The notes under the pieces are model-generated. The model searched no databases, was not told the origin of the DNA, and saw nothing but the letters and a program-made list of their open reading frames with translations. From Oscillospiraceae bacterium (GTDB lineage Bacteria; Bacillota; Clostridia; Oscillospirales; Acutalibacteraceae): a stretch of DNA of 38,274 nucleotides. The translations under genes were made by a program, and so were the position numbers. Below, in pieces: positions 8,802 to 18,127 of the stretch; the first letter of the stretch is position 1; every line of letters starts with the position of its first letter. The stretch spans positions 1 to 38,274 of the forward strand of contig CACYHA010000028.1 in assembly GCA_902774035.1 (NCBI GenBank), read 5' to 3'.

Positions 8802-9569
8802 TCAGATGCAGCCGTGGGCTTCCAGCACGCCGCGGGCCACGTCCGGATAGTCGGTGATGATCCCTTCCACGCCGAGGGCAGCCATACGCAAAACGCTCCT
8901 CGGGCTGTTGACCGTCCACACGTTCACTTCCATCCCCGCGCTGTGGGCGGCGTCCACCAGATTTTTCGTCACATAAAGGGAGAAGGGGTGCAGGGCGTCG
9001 GCGCCGATCTCCTTCGCCACGGCCAGCATGTTTCGGTGCAGGATCCGGAAGGTGACCTTGCTGTTCGGGCTGTAAAGGAAGCCGGTTTTCGTCGCCGGGT
9101 CGATCTTCTTTGCTTCCGTCAGCAAAGCGGGATCGAAGGAGGAGATCAGCAGCCGGTCGAACAGACCGTGTTCCTTGACGGCGGCGATGGTCTCGCCCAC
9201 AATGGCCGTTTCGTTCTCCTTCGGGCTTTTCAGCTCGATGTTCAGCACGCGGAGCCTTTCGGCGGCAACGAGGTCAAGAAACTCGCCGAGGGTCGGGATG
9301 CGCGTTCCGGCAAACTTCTCGCTGAAATAGCTTCCGAAATCGTAGCCCCGCAGAACATCCAGCGTCATCCGGGAGATCAGCCCCGTACCGTTGGAGGTCT
9401 TGTCGATGGAGTAGTTGTGGCAAAGCACAAGCTGCCCGTCCCGCGTGAGATGCACGTCCGTCTCAAATCCGTCCGCACCCAGCTCCAGGCCGCGGCGAAA
9501 GGCGGGCAAAGTGTTTTGCGGCGCATAGATGTTGGCGCCCCGATGGGAAATGATGTTGATGTTTGCCAT
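8802..9569 (-). CDS. Glycerophosphodiester phosphodiesterase
   Basis: A 255-aa enzyme that hydrolyses glycerophosphodiesters (deacylated phospholipids) to glycerol 3-phosphate and an alcohol. It has the GDPD signature: SHRGANIYAPQNTLPAF near residues 7-23 (catalytic His-Arg), ELGADGFETDVHLTRDG (metal-binding Glu/Asp and second His), LNIELKSP near 110, and WTVNSPRSVLRMAALGVEGI near the C-terminus. No signal peptide is visible, so a cytoplasmic (UgpQ-like) role is likely. The start is ATG 9569 after AGAAGGGA; the longer reading frame to 9758 covers the promoter. It is a single-gene unit, unlinked to the sugar genes. Confidence 0.95.
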   Translation of the reverse strand: MANINIISHRGANIYAPQNTLPAFRRGLELGADGFETDVHLTRDGQLVLCHNYSIDKTSNGTGLISRMTLDVLRGYDFGSYFSEKFAGTRIPTLGEFLDLVAAERLRVLNIELKSPKENETAIVGETIAAVKEHGLFDRLLISSFDPALLTEAKKIDPATKTGFLYSPNSKVTFRILHRNMLAVAKEIGADALHPFSLYVTKNLVDAAHSAGMEVNVWTVNSPRSVLRMAALGVEGIITDYPDVARGVLEAHGCI

Positions 9570-9599
9570 TGCAATCCCTTCTTTATTGATTCTTCTCCT

Positions 9600-9629
9600 A
9601 CTATACACCCGATTTGCCGTCCTTGTCAA
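9600..9629 (-). promoter_or_regulatory. SigA promoter of the GDPD gene
   Basis: On the minus strand, TTGACA (complement of 9624-9629), an 18-bp spacer and TATAGT (complement of 9600-9605), 30 bases before the start codon. Confidence 0.8.
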
Positions 9630-9730
9630 GGAATTGTTTCTTTTTTCGTTATGGGAATGAACCTGTATAGAAAGGGCGTTATGTGCGAAAAACCGTCGTG
9701 TTTTTGTATAAAATCCCCATAGATTCAAAG

Positions 9731-9759
9731 TTGACAAAATATTTATTATATGATACAAT
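9731..9759 (+). promoter_or_regulatory. SigA promoter of the Xre regulator gene
   Basis: TTGACA at 9731-9736, a 17-bp spacer and TACAAT at 9754-9759. It is divergent from the GDPD promoter about 100 bases away. Confidence 0.85.
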
Positions 9760-9812
9760 CTATCTTAGGCGAAATGGCGATGTATTCAGAATTCAAATAA
9801 GGGTGTGAAAAC

Positions 9813-10064
9813 ATGCGAGTCAGAAAACAGTCCTTAGGCAATCAGAATATGATCGGCGCAAAAGTCGAAGCCAAGCGGAAGGAACTTGGCCTGAAACAAG
9901 TGGACCTGCTCACCCGGCTGCAAATCCAGGGCGTTGAACTGTCCTCCTCCGGCCTTTCCAAGCTGGAAGGACAGATCCGAAAAGTCAGCGACTATGAACT
10001 GGTGGCCTTTGCCGACGTTCTCGGCGTCAGCGTCAATTGGTTGATCGGACGGGAAGACGACTGA
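9813..10064 (+). CDS. Small Xre-family helix-turn-helix regulator
   Basis: An 83-aa protein that is little more than one HTH_XRE domain. Residues 14-78 run from MIGAKVEAKRKELGLKQVDL, the first helices, through ELSSSGLSKLEGQIRKVSDY (recognition helix region) to VLGVSVNWLIGRED, the typical end of this fold. There is no effector domain, so it probably acts as a dimeric DNA-binding repressor or activator. AAGGGTG precedes the ATG. It has its own good promoter and is followed by about 500 bases of repeats, so its target is not obvious from context. No phage or toxin partner gene is adjacent. Confidence 0.88.
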   Translation: MRVRKQSLGNQNMIGAKVEAKRKELGLKQVDLLTRLQIQGVELSSSGLSKLEGQIRKVSDYELVAFADVLGVSVNWLIGREDD

Positions 10065-10089
10065 ACAGTTCCCGGCATAATCCCCCGAA

Positions 10090-10263
10090 GGGGTTGTTGC
10101 GTTTCGCAAAAAACGTCAAAGCAAAAAGGAAAGCGCTTTTTGCAGAGTGATTCTGTAAAACAGCGCTTTCTTTCTATTGGATTTTTCAAAAGGGTGTCGA
10201 TTTCTGTGCTTTGACTCGACGTTTTTTCGCCCTCGGCGTACTTTTTCACAGCCTTTGGTCAAA
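10090..10263 (+). repeat. Dispersed intergenic repeat G, copy 2
   Basis: Second copy of the 4132-4308 repeat, with the same order of blocks and most differences in the centre. The AAAGCGCT/AGCGCTTT hairpin arms are conserved (near 10133 and 10163), which suggests that the structure rather than the exact sequence matters. Confidence 0.85.
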
Positions 10264-10273
10264 GATCTCTGCT

Positions 10274-10418
10274 GCCGCGCAGCCTTGCTGCGCGGCGAAG
10301 GCGGCGGCGGAACCGTGCGGCCCCGGGGCCGCGCGAAAACGAAGCGAGGCTTCGTTTTGAACCGTGCAGGGCACGGTTCGTTCCGCCGCCGCTCCCCGCG
10401 CACGGCAGAGCCGTGCGC
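10274..10418. repeat. Multi-hairpin block with a closing stem
   Basis: Five consecutive perfect inverted repeats: 10274-10296 (9-bp arms), 10317-10332 (16-bp palindrome), 10336-10358 (10-bp arms, loop GAG), 10359-10379 (9-bp arms, loop AGG) and 10398-10418 (9-bp arms, loop AGA). The middle three are enclosed by a perfect 12-bp stem, GCGGCGGCGGAA (10301-10312) with its complement at 10381-10392. The block is very GC-rich and has no supportable gene. It could be a structured RNA, a BIME-like repeat or a terminator-like barrier. Confidence 0.8.
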
Positions 10419-10490
10419 AAAAGCCGAAATAAAGCCGCCCTTTCCGGCTCCTTTCGTCACAATGAATAATTTTGCGCCGGAAAATTCTAC

Positions 10491-10519
10491 TTGATTTTTG
10501 GCCGTTTTATTGTTAAAAT
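10491..10519 (+). promoter_or_regulatory. Promoter of the TetR-FGGY operon
   Basis: TTGATT at 10491-10496, a 17-bp spacer and TAAAAT at 10514-10519. It is 57 bases upstream of the TetR start and the only good SigA match between the multi-hairpin block and the gene. Confidence 0.7.
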
Positions 10520-10575
10520 AAAGTTTGAATAAATCTTTGCCTGTGCGCTGCGGCAAAAGGGAGAGGATACAGCCG

Positions 10576-11268
10576 ATGGCCGATTTTTTTGAAGAGTCTT
10601 ACCACAAATCCACGTTTGACAACATTTCCGAGGAAAAACGCCAAAAGATCCTCAGCGTGGCGGTCAATGAATTTGCGACCCAGGGGTTCGAAAACGCCAA
10701 CATCAACACCATCGCCAAAAAAGCGGAGGTCAGCGTCGGTTCGCTGTATAAGTACTTCGACACGAAGACGGATCTGTTTCTCACCTGTGTGGGGCACGAG
10801 ATCAGCTACCTCGGCCAGCTTCTGGAGGCTGTGACCACGGACGAAAGCGACATCATGCTGAAGTTCGAAAAGCTGCTGCGCGCCGCGATCACCTTCTCGC
10901 GCGAAAACGCGATCATCAACATGCTCTATAACGAATTCACCACCGAGAGCAACAGCCTTTTGGGCAAGCAGCTTGTGGAACAGATGGAAGCCATGACCGC
11001 CAAGGCCTACAAGGCTGTGATCGTGCAGGGGCAGGTGGAAGGCGAGGTCCGCGCCGACATCGACCCGGGCATGGCGGCGTTCCTCGTGGACAATCTCCTG
11101 ATGGCGCTGCAGTTTTCCTATTCCTGCACCTATTATCGGGAACGCTACAAGATCTATGCAGGGGCAGACATTTTTGAAAAGGACGAGTTCGTGATCGAAA
11201 ACATCCTGCGCTTTGTCAAAGCCGCACTGAAACCGCAAAAGTATCCGGAAAGGAAGGATTTAATATGA
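10576..11268 (+). CDS. TetR/AcrR family transcriptional regulator
   Basis: A 230-aa regulator with a classical TetR N-terminal helix-turn-helix at residues about 17-60 (KRQKILSVAVNEFATQGFEN, then INTIAKKAEVSVGSLYKYF, the recognition helix). The rest is a helical ligand-binding domain with no recognised family. The start chosen is ATG 10576, nine bases after GGGAGAGG; an upstream in-frame ATG at 10525 has no ribosome-binding site. Its stop overlaps the FGGY kinase start (ATGA at 11265-11268), so the two are co-translated. This arrangement suggests a local regulator of sugar catabolism that responds to a sugar or sugar phosphate. I could not define its operator. Confidence 0.92.
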   Translation: MADFFEESYHKSTFDNISEEKRQKILSVAVNEFATQGFENANINTIAKKAEVSVGSLYKYFDTKTDLFLTCVGHEISYLGQLLEAVTTDESDIMLKFEKLLRAAITFSRENAIINMLYNEFTTESNSLLGKQLVEQMEAMTAKAYKAVIVQGQVEGEVRADIDPGMAAFLVDNLLMALQFSYSCTYYRERYKIYAGADIFEKDEFVIENILRFVKAALKPQKYPERKDLI

Positions 11269-12860
11269 AATATGCACTTGCTTATGACGTCGGCACCACC
11301 GGCATCAAAACCTGTTTGTTCGAGATCGGCGACAGCATCCGTCTGCTGGCCGGAGAAAGCGAAGGCTATGCGCTTTACGTGCTGCCCGGCGGCGGCGCGG
11401 AGCAGGATCCGGACGAATGGTGGAGCGCCATGTGCAACACCACCCGGCAGGTCCTTTCCACCACAGGCGTTGCCCCCGCGCAGATCGACGGCATTTCCTT
11501 CTGTTCCCAGGGTCAGGGCCTTGTGCTGGTGGACAAAGACGGCAAGCCCGTGCGCCGCGCCATGAGCTATATGGATCAGCGCGCACGCAAAGAGCTCAAG
11601 GAGGGTTTTGCGGGCGGCATTCAGGTCGCCGGCGCGAACGTCTTCAAGCTTCTGCCCGCCCTGATGATCACGGGCGCCGCGCCCCTTTCCGTGAAGGATC
11701 CGGTCTGGAAATACAACTGGGTGCGCAACAACGAACCCGACGTCTTTGCGCGCGTATATAAATGGCTCGACGTCAAGGAAGCGCTGATCTGCCGCATGAC
11801 CGGCGAATTCGTCATGACCCAGGACACCGCCTTCGGCGCGCTGCTGTATGACTACAAGAAAAAAGCGTGGAGCGAAAAGATGTGCAAGATGTGCAATGTC
11901 AACATCGACCACCTTCCGCGCATCATCAAATCCGCCGATCAGGTCGGCGGCCTGACGGCAAAGGCGGCGTCGGAGCTCGGCCTCGCGGAGGGCACGCCCG
12001 TCTTCGGCGGCGGCATGGACGCCTCGCTGATCGGCGTCGGCGCAGGCGCGTCCGCCATCGGCAAGACCCACATCTACATGGGAACGTCCGGCTGGGTCTC
12101 CACCGCTGTGGAGCCGAAAGCGCTGGTGGACACCGCGACCATGGTCGCGGCACTGGTCGGCGCTTCGGAAAAGACCTTCAACTACTGGGCGGAGCTGGAA
12201 ACAGCCGCAAAGTGCATGGAGTGGGTGAAGGATCACCTTGCGCTCGACGAAGTGGGCATCTACATGAAGAAGCACGACGTGACCCAGGCGGACGACATGG
12301 AGCGCAAATATACCTCGCTTTACACCTATTTGCAGGACGTGATGAAAACCGTGCCCGCAGGCTGCGGCGGCGTGATCTTCACCCCGTGGTTCCACGGCAA
12401 CCGCTGCCCGTTTGAGGACCCGAACGCCCGCGCCATGTTCTTCAACATGAGCCTTGACACCGGCAAGAGCGACCTGATCCGCGCCGTGGTCGAGGGCGTC
12501 TGCTTCCACATGCGCTGGATGCTCGAAGCGCAGGAAAAGAAGGTCAAGAGCAGCGACGCCATCCGCTTTGTGGGCGGCGGCGCTCTGGGTGAGACCACCT
12601 GCCAAATCCTCGCGGACTGCCTCGGCAAGCCGATCGAAACCGTGGCTTCCTCGCAGAACGTGGGCTCCGTCGGCGCAGCGGCCGTGGTCGCCGCCGGTCT
12701 CGGCCTGGTGGACGACGTCAACGACACCGACAAGTTCATTCAGGTGGAAAAGACCTATCTGCCCGACCCGTCGGTCAAGCCGGTCTACGACAAAAACTAC
12801 GCTGTGTTCAAGCAGCTTTACAGCGCCAACAAGAAGGGCTTTGCCATGCTGAACGGGTAA
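11265..12860 (+). CDS. FGGY-family carbohydrate kinase (xylulokinase-like)
   Basis: A 531-aa ATP-dependent sugar kinase. The N-terminal phosphate loop is YDVGTTGIKTCLFE (residues 7-20). D252 in GGGMDASLIGVG is the expected catalytic base. The C-terminal domain has VEGVCFHMRWML and the FGGY signature region RFVGGGALGETTCQILADC followed by a VGSVGAAAVVAAGLG adenosine-loop segment. It most resembles xylulokinases, but FGGY substrate specificity cannot be read with confidence. It is translationally coupled to TetR and followed after 75 bp by a GH109-like gene. It may phosphorylate the ketose made by the isomerase-like gene at 7193, although these lie in separate transcription units. Confidence 0.92.
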   Translation: MKYALAYDVGTTGIKTCLFEIGDSIRLLAGESEGYALYVLPGGGAEQDPDEWWSAMCNTTRQVLSTTGVAPAQIDGISFCSQGQGLVLVDKDGKPVRRAMSYMDQRARKELKEGFAGGIQVAGANVFKLLPALMITGAAPLSVKDPVWKYNWVRNNEPDVFARVYKWLDVKEALICRMTGEFVMTQDTAFGALLYDYKKKAWSEKMCKMCNVNIDHLPRIIKSADQVGGLTAKAASELGLAEGTPVFGGGMDASLIGVGAGASAIGKTHIYMGTSGWVSTAVEPKALVDTATMVAALVGASEKTFNYWAELETAAKCMEWVKDHLALDEVGIYMKKHDVTQADDMERKYTSLYTYLQDVMKTVPAGCGGVIFTPWFHGNRCPFEDPNARAMFFNMSLDTGKSDLIRAVVEGVCFHMRWMLEAQEKKVKSSDAIRFVGGGALGETTCQILADCLGKPIETVASSQNVGSVGAAAVVAAGLGLVDDVNDTDKFIQVEKTYLPDPSVKPVYDKNYAVFKQLYSANKKGFAMLNG

Positions 12861-12935
12861 GCCCGCAGAACCATTTTGAACAGCGCCCCGTCGCGGAGGA
12901 AATCCATGACGGGGCAATTTTAAAGGAGCGCTTTT

Positions 12936-14180
12936 ATGAAAACATTTCATGTCGGCGTGATCGGTCTCGGCAACCGGGGCGGCTGGTGGGTCACGGAGCT
13001 GCTCGCCGACCTCGATTACATCCATGTGACCGGTCTGTGCGACGTTTACCGCGACCGGATCGACGCGGCGGCAAAAAAGCTGGAAAAGAAAGGCCGCCCC
13101 GTGCCGCCGGTGCAGACGGAGGACTTCCGGGCGCTGATCGACGCGCCCGAGGTGGACGTTGTGCTGGTGTTTTCCGCCTGGGCGAACCACTTTGCCTCGG
13201 CGCTGTACGCCCTACGCAAAGGAAAACCGGTCGGGCTGGAGGTCGGCGGCGCCTACAGCACGGAGGAATGCTTCACGCTGGTCAGAACGCAGGAGGAGAC
13301 CGGCACCCCCTTTATGCTGCTGGAAAACTGCTGCTTCGGCGAATACGAGCTGATGGCGCTCAACATGGCGCGAAACGGCCTCTTCGGCGAGATCGTCCAC
13401 TGCGACGGCGGCTATCTCCACGACCTGCGCGACGAGATCTCCCGCGGCAACGAAACGCGGCACTACCGCTTTTACGAATATCTGACCCGCAACGCCGAAA
13501 ACTACCCGACCCACGAGATCGGCCCGATCGCAAAGCTCATGAACATCGGCAACGGCAACCGCTTTGTCTCCCTCGTTTCGGTCGCGTCCCGCGCCGCCGG
13601 CCTGCACACCTATATTGAAGAACATGGCGATTTACAAAAGAAATATGCCGACGTGGCGTTCCGGCAGGGCGACATCGTCAACACGCTCATCACCTGCGCC
13701 GACGGCGCCACTGTTGCCATCACGCTCGACACGACCCTGCCGCGCTATTACAGCCGCGGCCTGTGCGTGCGCGGCACAAAGGGCATGTATGAAGAAGCCA
13801 CCCAGTCGGTGCTGCTCGACAGCGAGCGCTATGAGGGCGCGGAATGGGACTGGTCGCCCCAGTTCTGCAACCGCAAAAAATACGAGGACGAATGGCGCCA
13901 CCCGATCTGGAAGCGCTACCGCGGCGAGGGCGTGAAGGATGACGGCCACAGCGGCCACGGCGGCATGGACTTTCTCGTGATCGACGCCTTCTTCGAAGCG
14001 CTCGACAAGGGGCTTCCCATGCCCATCGACGTCTGCGACGCCGCGACCTGGATGGCCATCACCGCACTTTCGGCGCAGTCGATCGCAAACGGTTCACAGC
14101 CTGTGGAGTTCCCGGACTTCACAAACGGACGCTGGAAGGAGCACCGCCTTGAGCCGGAATGGAAGTACCGGATCGGATGA
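12936..14180 (+). CDS. Gfo/Idh/MocA oxidoreductase, GH109-like
   Basis: A 414-aa NAD(P)-binding protein. The Rossmann motif is VGVIGLGNRGGWW (residues 6-18). Instead of the usual EKP it has LEVGGAYSTEE at 101-111. The block LLENCCFGEYELMALNMARN (128-147), followed by HDLRDE and YPTHEIGP (190-197), closely follows the pattern of GH109 NAD-dependent glycosidases, in which the YPTH histidine is part of the active site. Such enzymes cleave glycosides by transient oxidation at C3, so this is probably a redox glycosidase or 3-dehydrogenase. There is no twin-arginine signal, so it should act in the cytoplasm. Start ATG 12936 follows AAAGGAG. It belongs to the TetR-FGGY unit. The substrate is unknown; GalNAc should not be assumed. 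Confidence 0.85.
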   Translation: MKTFHVGVIGLGNRGGWWVTELLADLDYIHVTGLCDVYRDRIDAAAKKLEKKGRPVPPVQTEDFRALIDAPEVDVVLVFSAWANHFASALYALRKGKPVGLEVGGAYSTEECFTLVRTQEETGTPFMLLENCCFGEYELMALNMARNGLFGEIVHCDGGYLHDLRDEISRGNETRHYRFYEYLTRNAENYPTHEIGPIAKLMNIGNGNRFVSLVSVASRAAGLHTYIEEHGDLQKKYADVAFRQGDIVNTLITCADGATVAITLDTTLPRYYSRGLCVRGTKGMYEEATQSVLLDSERYEGAEWDWSPQFCNRKKYEDEWRHPIWKRYRGEGVKDDGHSGHGGMDFLVIDAFFEALDKGLPMPIDVCDAATWMAITALSAQSIANGSQPVEFPDFTNGRWKEHRLEPEWKYRIG

Positions 14181-14316
14181 TGGAATAATCGCGCGCAAAC
14201 GACTTGTGTTCTTAGAGGTGCCCAATTTCAAAATTTCTGTGAATGATACTCCCGAACACTGGAAATCCCGGGGCGAACGTGCTAAACTGAATGAGAAAAA
14301 TCAAGGAGGTCTTTTC

Positions 14317-15372
14317 ATGCTGAAATCCTTTGCCATCCGTGTTTCCTCCGCGGTCGTTGCGGCAGTCATGATGCTGGCGGCGGCTTTTGTTCCGGCCAGA
14401 AACTACGACGTGCGCGATCCGGAAGACTGCTTGCTCAACTTCTCGATCCTCTCGGACTCCCACATTGAGACCACGAATCTGCCGCGTTACCGCGTCTTCG
14501 TCAAGTGCCTGCAGGACGTGCGCAAAATCGAAAGCGGCAACGACGCCGTCGTTTTTCTCGGCGACAACACCATGAACGGCCAGGTGCTGGAAAACATGAT
14601 GTTCCACGGCGCGGTGCGCATGATCCTGAAAAAAGACCAGCCGATCCTGCCCGTGGTCGGCAACCACGACATCGGCAACGACGAGGGCGACCCGGCGAAG
14701 CTCAGAAAGCGCTGGTGCGATTTCACCAACGCCTTCTTCGGCAAGAACGTCACGACCCCTTACTACAGCGAGGTCATCGGCGGCTGCACCTTCATCGTCC
14801 TCGGCCCGGAAAGCAACGCGGACACCTTTGCGCTTTCCATGAGCGAGGCGCAGTTCACCTGGCTGGACGGCGTTTTGAAAAAAGCCGCGGAAAGCAAAAA
14901 GCCCACCTTCGTCTTCTCCCATTATCCCCCGGACGACGCCGAACTGAACGGCGAGCCCACCGACCGGCTGATCGACATGATGGCGGAATTCAACAAGGAA
15001 AACGACCTGTTCTATTTTTACGGCCACACCCACATGCCGCTCTACCTGTTCTGGTCCTTCCGCGACGATGACGGCTTTCCGACGGTCAACCTGCCGCGTT
15101 TGACGGAGCTTGGCGGCGGCGAGGACAACGAGATCATCGGCAACACCGGCGTCGGCGCCGTGGTCGAGGTCTACGGCGACCGGGTGATCGTGCGCGGCAG
15201 AGATTTTTACCGCGGCGAATGGCGGATCGAATCCGACGGCGAGGTCTGCGAAAAGCGCTATGACCTGAAGAACCCCGAGCCGAAGAAAACGCAGGAGATC
15301 ACCCCCCTGCCCTTCCCGTTTTTCCCGGTTCCGGAAACAACAACGGACCCGGCAGAACCGATCAAAAACTGA
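14317..15372 (+). CDS. Secreted calcineurin-like metallophosphoesterase
   Basis: A 351-aa protein with an N-terminal hydrophobic segment (residues about 8-29, ending near FVPARN), so it is exported or membrane-anchored. Phosphoesterase motifs are in order: SDSH (about 47-50), FLGDN, VVGNHDIGND, FSHYPP and FYGHTHMP, all dimetal-site residues. The Pro-rich C-terminus has no sorting motif. The start is ATG 14317, directly after AAGGAGG at 14303-14309; an upstream in-frame ATG at 14149 lies inside the preceding gene. The 136-bp gap from the GH109-like gene leaves room for a separate promoter. The substrate is unknown (phosphodiester, nucleotide or phosphosugar). Confidence 0.9.
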   Translation: MLKSFAIRVSSAVVAAVMMLAAAFVPARNYDVRDPEDCLLNFSILSDSHIETTNLPRYRVFVKCLQDVRKIESGNDAVVFLGDNTMNGQVLENMMFHGAVRMILKKDQPILPVVGNHDIGNDEGDPAKLRKRWCDFTNAFFGKNVTTPYYSEVIGGCTFIVLGPESNADTFALSMSEAQFTWLDGVLKKAAESKKPTFVFSHYPPDDAELNGEPTDRLIDMMAEFNKENDLFYFYGHTHMPLYLFWSFRDDDGFPTVNLPRLTELGGGEDNEIIGNTGVGAVVEVYGDRVIVRGRDFYRGEWRIESDGEVCEKRYDLKNPEPKKTQEITPLPFPFFPVPETTTDPAEPIKN

Positions 15373-15376
15373 AATG

Positions 15377-15416
15377 AAAAAACGAGATGGCAGATCACCT
15401 GTCATCTCGTTTTTTT
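15377..15416. terminator. Bidirectional Rho-independent terminator
   Basis: ACGAGATGGCAG (15382-15393) pairs with CTGTCATCTCGT (15399-15410) around a five-base loop. The stem is flanked by six A before and seven T after, so it works on both strands. It ends the metallophosphoesterase gene (plus) and the ctsR-clpC operon (minus). Confidence 0.92.
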
Positions 15417-15426
15417 CGATCAACGA

Positions 15427-17880
15427 TCAACTGTCAGCTTTCAACTCGAATTTGACCGCTCCGTCCTCGAATTTGGCAACATAGGCTTTGCCGGTTTCGA
15501 TGGTGCCCTCGAGGATCTTTTCGCTCAGGGGGTCTTCGAGCTTTGTCTGGATGGCGCGCTTCAAAGGACGTGCGCCGTAGACCGGATCAAAGCCCTCATC
15601 GGCGACCATTTCCACCACGCTGTCGTCGAAGGAAACGTCCATTTCCATGGCGGAAAGGCGGCGCTTTGTCTGTTCCAGCAGCCGCTTTGCGATCTCCTTG
15701 ATCTCCGGCTTCGTGAGCTGGTTGAAAACGATGATCTCGTCCACACGGTTGAGGAACTCCGGCCGGAAGGCGCGTTTGAGCTCGCCCATCACCGCGTCGC
15801 GGATCTGCTCCTCGCTCATCCGTCCGTTGTCCTCCTTGCCGTCAAAGCCGATGGCCTTGCCCTCGCCGGCGATCAGCTTGGCGCCGAGGTTCGACGTCAT
15901 GATGATCACGGTGTTCTTGAAGTCGATCTTCCTGCCCTGGGAATCGGTCAGAATGCCGTCGTCAAGGATCTGCAGGAGCATATTGAACACGTCGGGGTGG
16001 GCCTTTTCGATCTCGTCGAACAGCACGACGCTGTAGGGCTTGCGGCGCACCTTTTCGGTGAGCTGGCCGCCCTCCTCGTAGCCGACATAGCCCGGAGGCG
16101 AACCGACCAGACGCGAGGCGTTGTGCTTTTCCATATATTCGCTCATATCCAGGCGGATCACGGCGTTTTCGTCGCCGAACATCGCCGCGCCGAGCGCCTT
16201 ACACAGCTCGGTTTTGCCGACGCCCGTGGGGCCGAGGAAGATGAAGGAACCGAGGGGCCGCTTGGGGTCCTTGAGTCCGCTGCGGCCGCGGCGGATGGCG
16301 CGGGCAACGGCGGAAACCGCCTTGTCCTGGCCGACGATGCGGCGGTGGAGCTCCTCCTCCATATGCAGCAGCCGCTGGCTCTCTTCCCGCGTGAGCTCCG
16401 TTGTGGGGATGCCCGTCCAGCCGGACACGATCTGCGCCACCTCGTTCGCCGTGACTTCGCCGCCGGCGTGGGCGCTTTCCTCTTTCCAGTTGGTCTTTTG
16501 CGCGGTCAGCTCGGAGCGCAGCTTCTTTTCCCTGTCGCGCAGGGAGGCCGCCGTTTCAAAATCCTGGGCGCTGACGGCCGCCGCTTTTTCCTCGTTGATC
16601 TTCTTGATCTCGTCCTCCATCTGTTTGATCTCGGGCGGGACAGTGTAGGCGCGAAGGCGCACGCGGCTCGCCGCTTCGTCGATCAGGTCGATGGCCTTGT
16701 CGGGCAAAAAGCGGTCGGTGATATAGCGCGCGGACATTTTGACTGCGGCCGCGATCGCCTCGTCGGTGATCTTCACCTTGTGGTGGGCCTCATATTTGTC
16801 GCGCAAGCCCTTGAGGATCTCCACAGCCTCCTCCTCGCTTGGTTCGCCGACCTTGACAGGCTGGAACCGGCGCTCGAGCGCGGAATCCTTTTCGATGTGC
16901 TTGCGGTATTCTTCGAGCGTGGTTGCGCCGATGACCTGCAGCTCGCCCCGGGCGAGAGAGGGCTTGAGAATGTTCGCCGCGTCCACGGCGCCCTCGGCGG
17001 AGCCGGTGCCGATCAGGTTGTGCACCTCGTCGATGAAGAGGATCACGTCCTTTGCCGCCGTGACTTCGTCGATGCAGCTCTTGATGCGCTCTTCAAAATC
17101 GCCGCGGTATTTTGTGCCGGCCACCATGCCGGTGAGGTCGAGGGCGACGATGCGCTTATCCTTGAGCAGCTCCGGCACCTCGCCTTCGGCGATCTTCAGC
17201 GCGAGGCCCTCCGCGATCGCAGTTTTGCCGACGCCGGGTTCGCCGATCAGGCAGGGGTTGTTTTTGCTGCGGCGGGAAAGGATCTGGATCACGCGCTCGA
17301 TCTCCTGCGTTCTGCCGATCACGGGGTCGATCTCGTTGTTGCGTGCCTTTTCGGTGAGATCCTGGCCGTATTTATCCAGATTCGGGGTGTTGCTCTTGCC
17401 GTTTCGGGCGCGTCCGGCCGCGGTTCCGCGCACGGGAGAAACGCCCTGTTTGCCGGAAAGCAGAGAATCCAGCAGCAGCGGCACGCTCACGCCGAGCTGG
17501 GTCAGCAGATAGCAGGCGGCGGAATCATCCTCGTGCAAAATGGCGGCGAGCAGATGCTCCGTGCCCACGTAGCCGGCGTTTTCGCCCCGTGCAAGGGAGA
17601 TGGCAAGCTCGATGATGTGCTTGGAGCGGGGAGAAAAATCTTCCGGGGAAAGGACGGTCGGCACGCCGACGCCAATCGTTTTACGCAGCAGCTCATCCAC
17701 AGCCTGAGAAGACACGCCCTTGCTCTGCAGCAGAGCGGTCGCCGCGCCGTTGTCTTCGCGCACGAGGCCGGCGAGCAGATGCTCCGAACCGATGTAGGTA
17801 TGACCGAGGTTTTCCGCGATCTCAATGGCGGAATTCAGCGCCCGGTTCGCTTTTTCGGTAAAGCCGGTAAACTTATACAT
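15427..17880 (-). CDS. clpC: AAA+ unfoldase ClpC (Clp protease ATPase subunit)
   Basis: ATP-dependent unfoldase that feeds proteins to ClpP and handles McsB-phosphorylated substrates. The 817-aa protein has two N-terminal Clp repeats (about 1-140) and NBD1 with Walker A GEPGVGKT and Walker [13 protein letters not shown] middle region includes a UVR-like coiled coil ([19 protein letters not shown]), then NBD2 with GPTGVGKT and [11 protein letters not shown], and sensor-2 [11 protein letters not shown]. The start is ATG 17880, eight bases after AGGAAG; the in-frame GTG three codons upstream is too close to the ribosome-binding site. It is the last gene of the ctsR operon, separated from mcsB by a 238-bp repeat element that may alter its expression. 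Confidence 0.97.
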   Translation of the reverse strand: MYKFTGFTEKANRALNSAIEIAENLGHTYIGSEHLLAGLVREDNGAATALLQSKGVSSQAVDELLRKTIGVGVPTVLSPEDFSPRSKHIIELAISLARGENAGYVGTEHLLAAILHEDDSAACYLLTQLGVSVPLLLDSLLSGKQGVSPVRGTAAGRARNGKSNTPNLDKYGQDLTEKARNNEIDPVIGRTQEIERVIQILSRRSKNNPCLIGEPGVGKTAIAEGLALKIAEGEVPELLKDKRIVALDLTGMVAGTKYRGDFEERIKSCIDEVTAAKDVILFIDEVHNLIGTGSAEGAVDAANILKPSLARGELQVIGATTLEEYRKHIEKDSALERRFQPVKVGEPSEEEAVEILKGLRDKYEAHHKVKITDEAIAAAVKMSARYITDRFLPDKAIDLIDEAASRVRLRAYTVPPEIKQMEDEIKKINEEKAAAVSAQDFETAASLRDREKKLRSELTAQKTNWKEESAHAGGEVTANEVAQIVSGWTGIPTTELTREESQRLLHMEEELHRRIVGQDKAVSAVARAIRRGRSGLKDPKRPLGSFIFLGPTGVGKTELCKALGAAMFGDENAVIRLDMSEYMEKHNASRLVGSPPGYVGYEEGGQLTEKVRRKPYSVVLFDEIEKAHPDVFNMLLQILDDGILTDSQGRKIDFKNTVIIMTSNLGAKLIAGEGKAIGFDGKEDNGRMSEEQIRDAVMGELKRAFRPEFLNRVDEIIVFNQLTKPEIKEIAKRLLEQTKRRLSAMEMDVSFDDSVVEMVADEGFDPVYGARPLKRAIQTKLEDPLSEKILEGTIETGKAYVAKFEDGAVKFELKADS

Positions 17881-17917
17881 GTAAATCACTTCCTAAACTT
17901 ATAATTGGGGGGATCGG

Positions 17918-18116
17918 AATTCGGAATGCGGAATGCGGAATTCGGAATTAAGGTCGCGGGAAAAGCGCAATAAATCTGCGGGTTCGTGCCGCGAAAAGAA
18001 TCACTTTTGCGTTTTCGGTTCGTCGATTAGAAAAAACAACGCTTCGCAAACTCTTTTCACGCAGCGCGCAGCGCGGCGTTCTGCAATTCGGAATTCATCA
18101 TTCCGATTTCCGAATT
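17918..18116. repeat. Heptamer-bounded intergenic element (E2)
   Basis: The left arm is AATTCGG, AATGCGG, AATGCGG, AATTCGG, AATTAAG (17918-17952). The right arm, read on the minus strand, is AATTCGG, AAATCGG, AATGATG, AATTCCG, AATTGCA (18082-18116). The 129-bp core starts with GTCGCGGG and contains TTCGTCGATT; element E4 at 34257 has both at comparable places. It lies between mcsB and clpC. Confidence 0.85.
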
Positions 18117-18127
18117 GGCCTTGCGCT

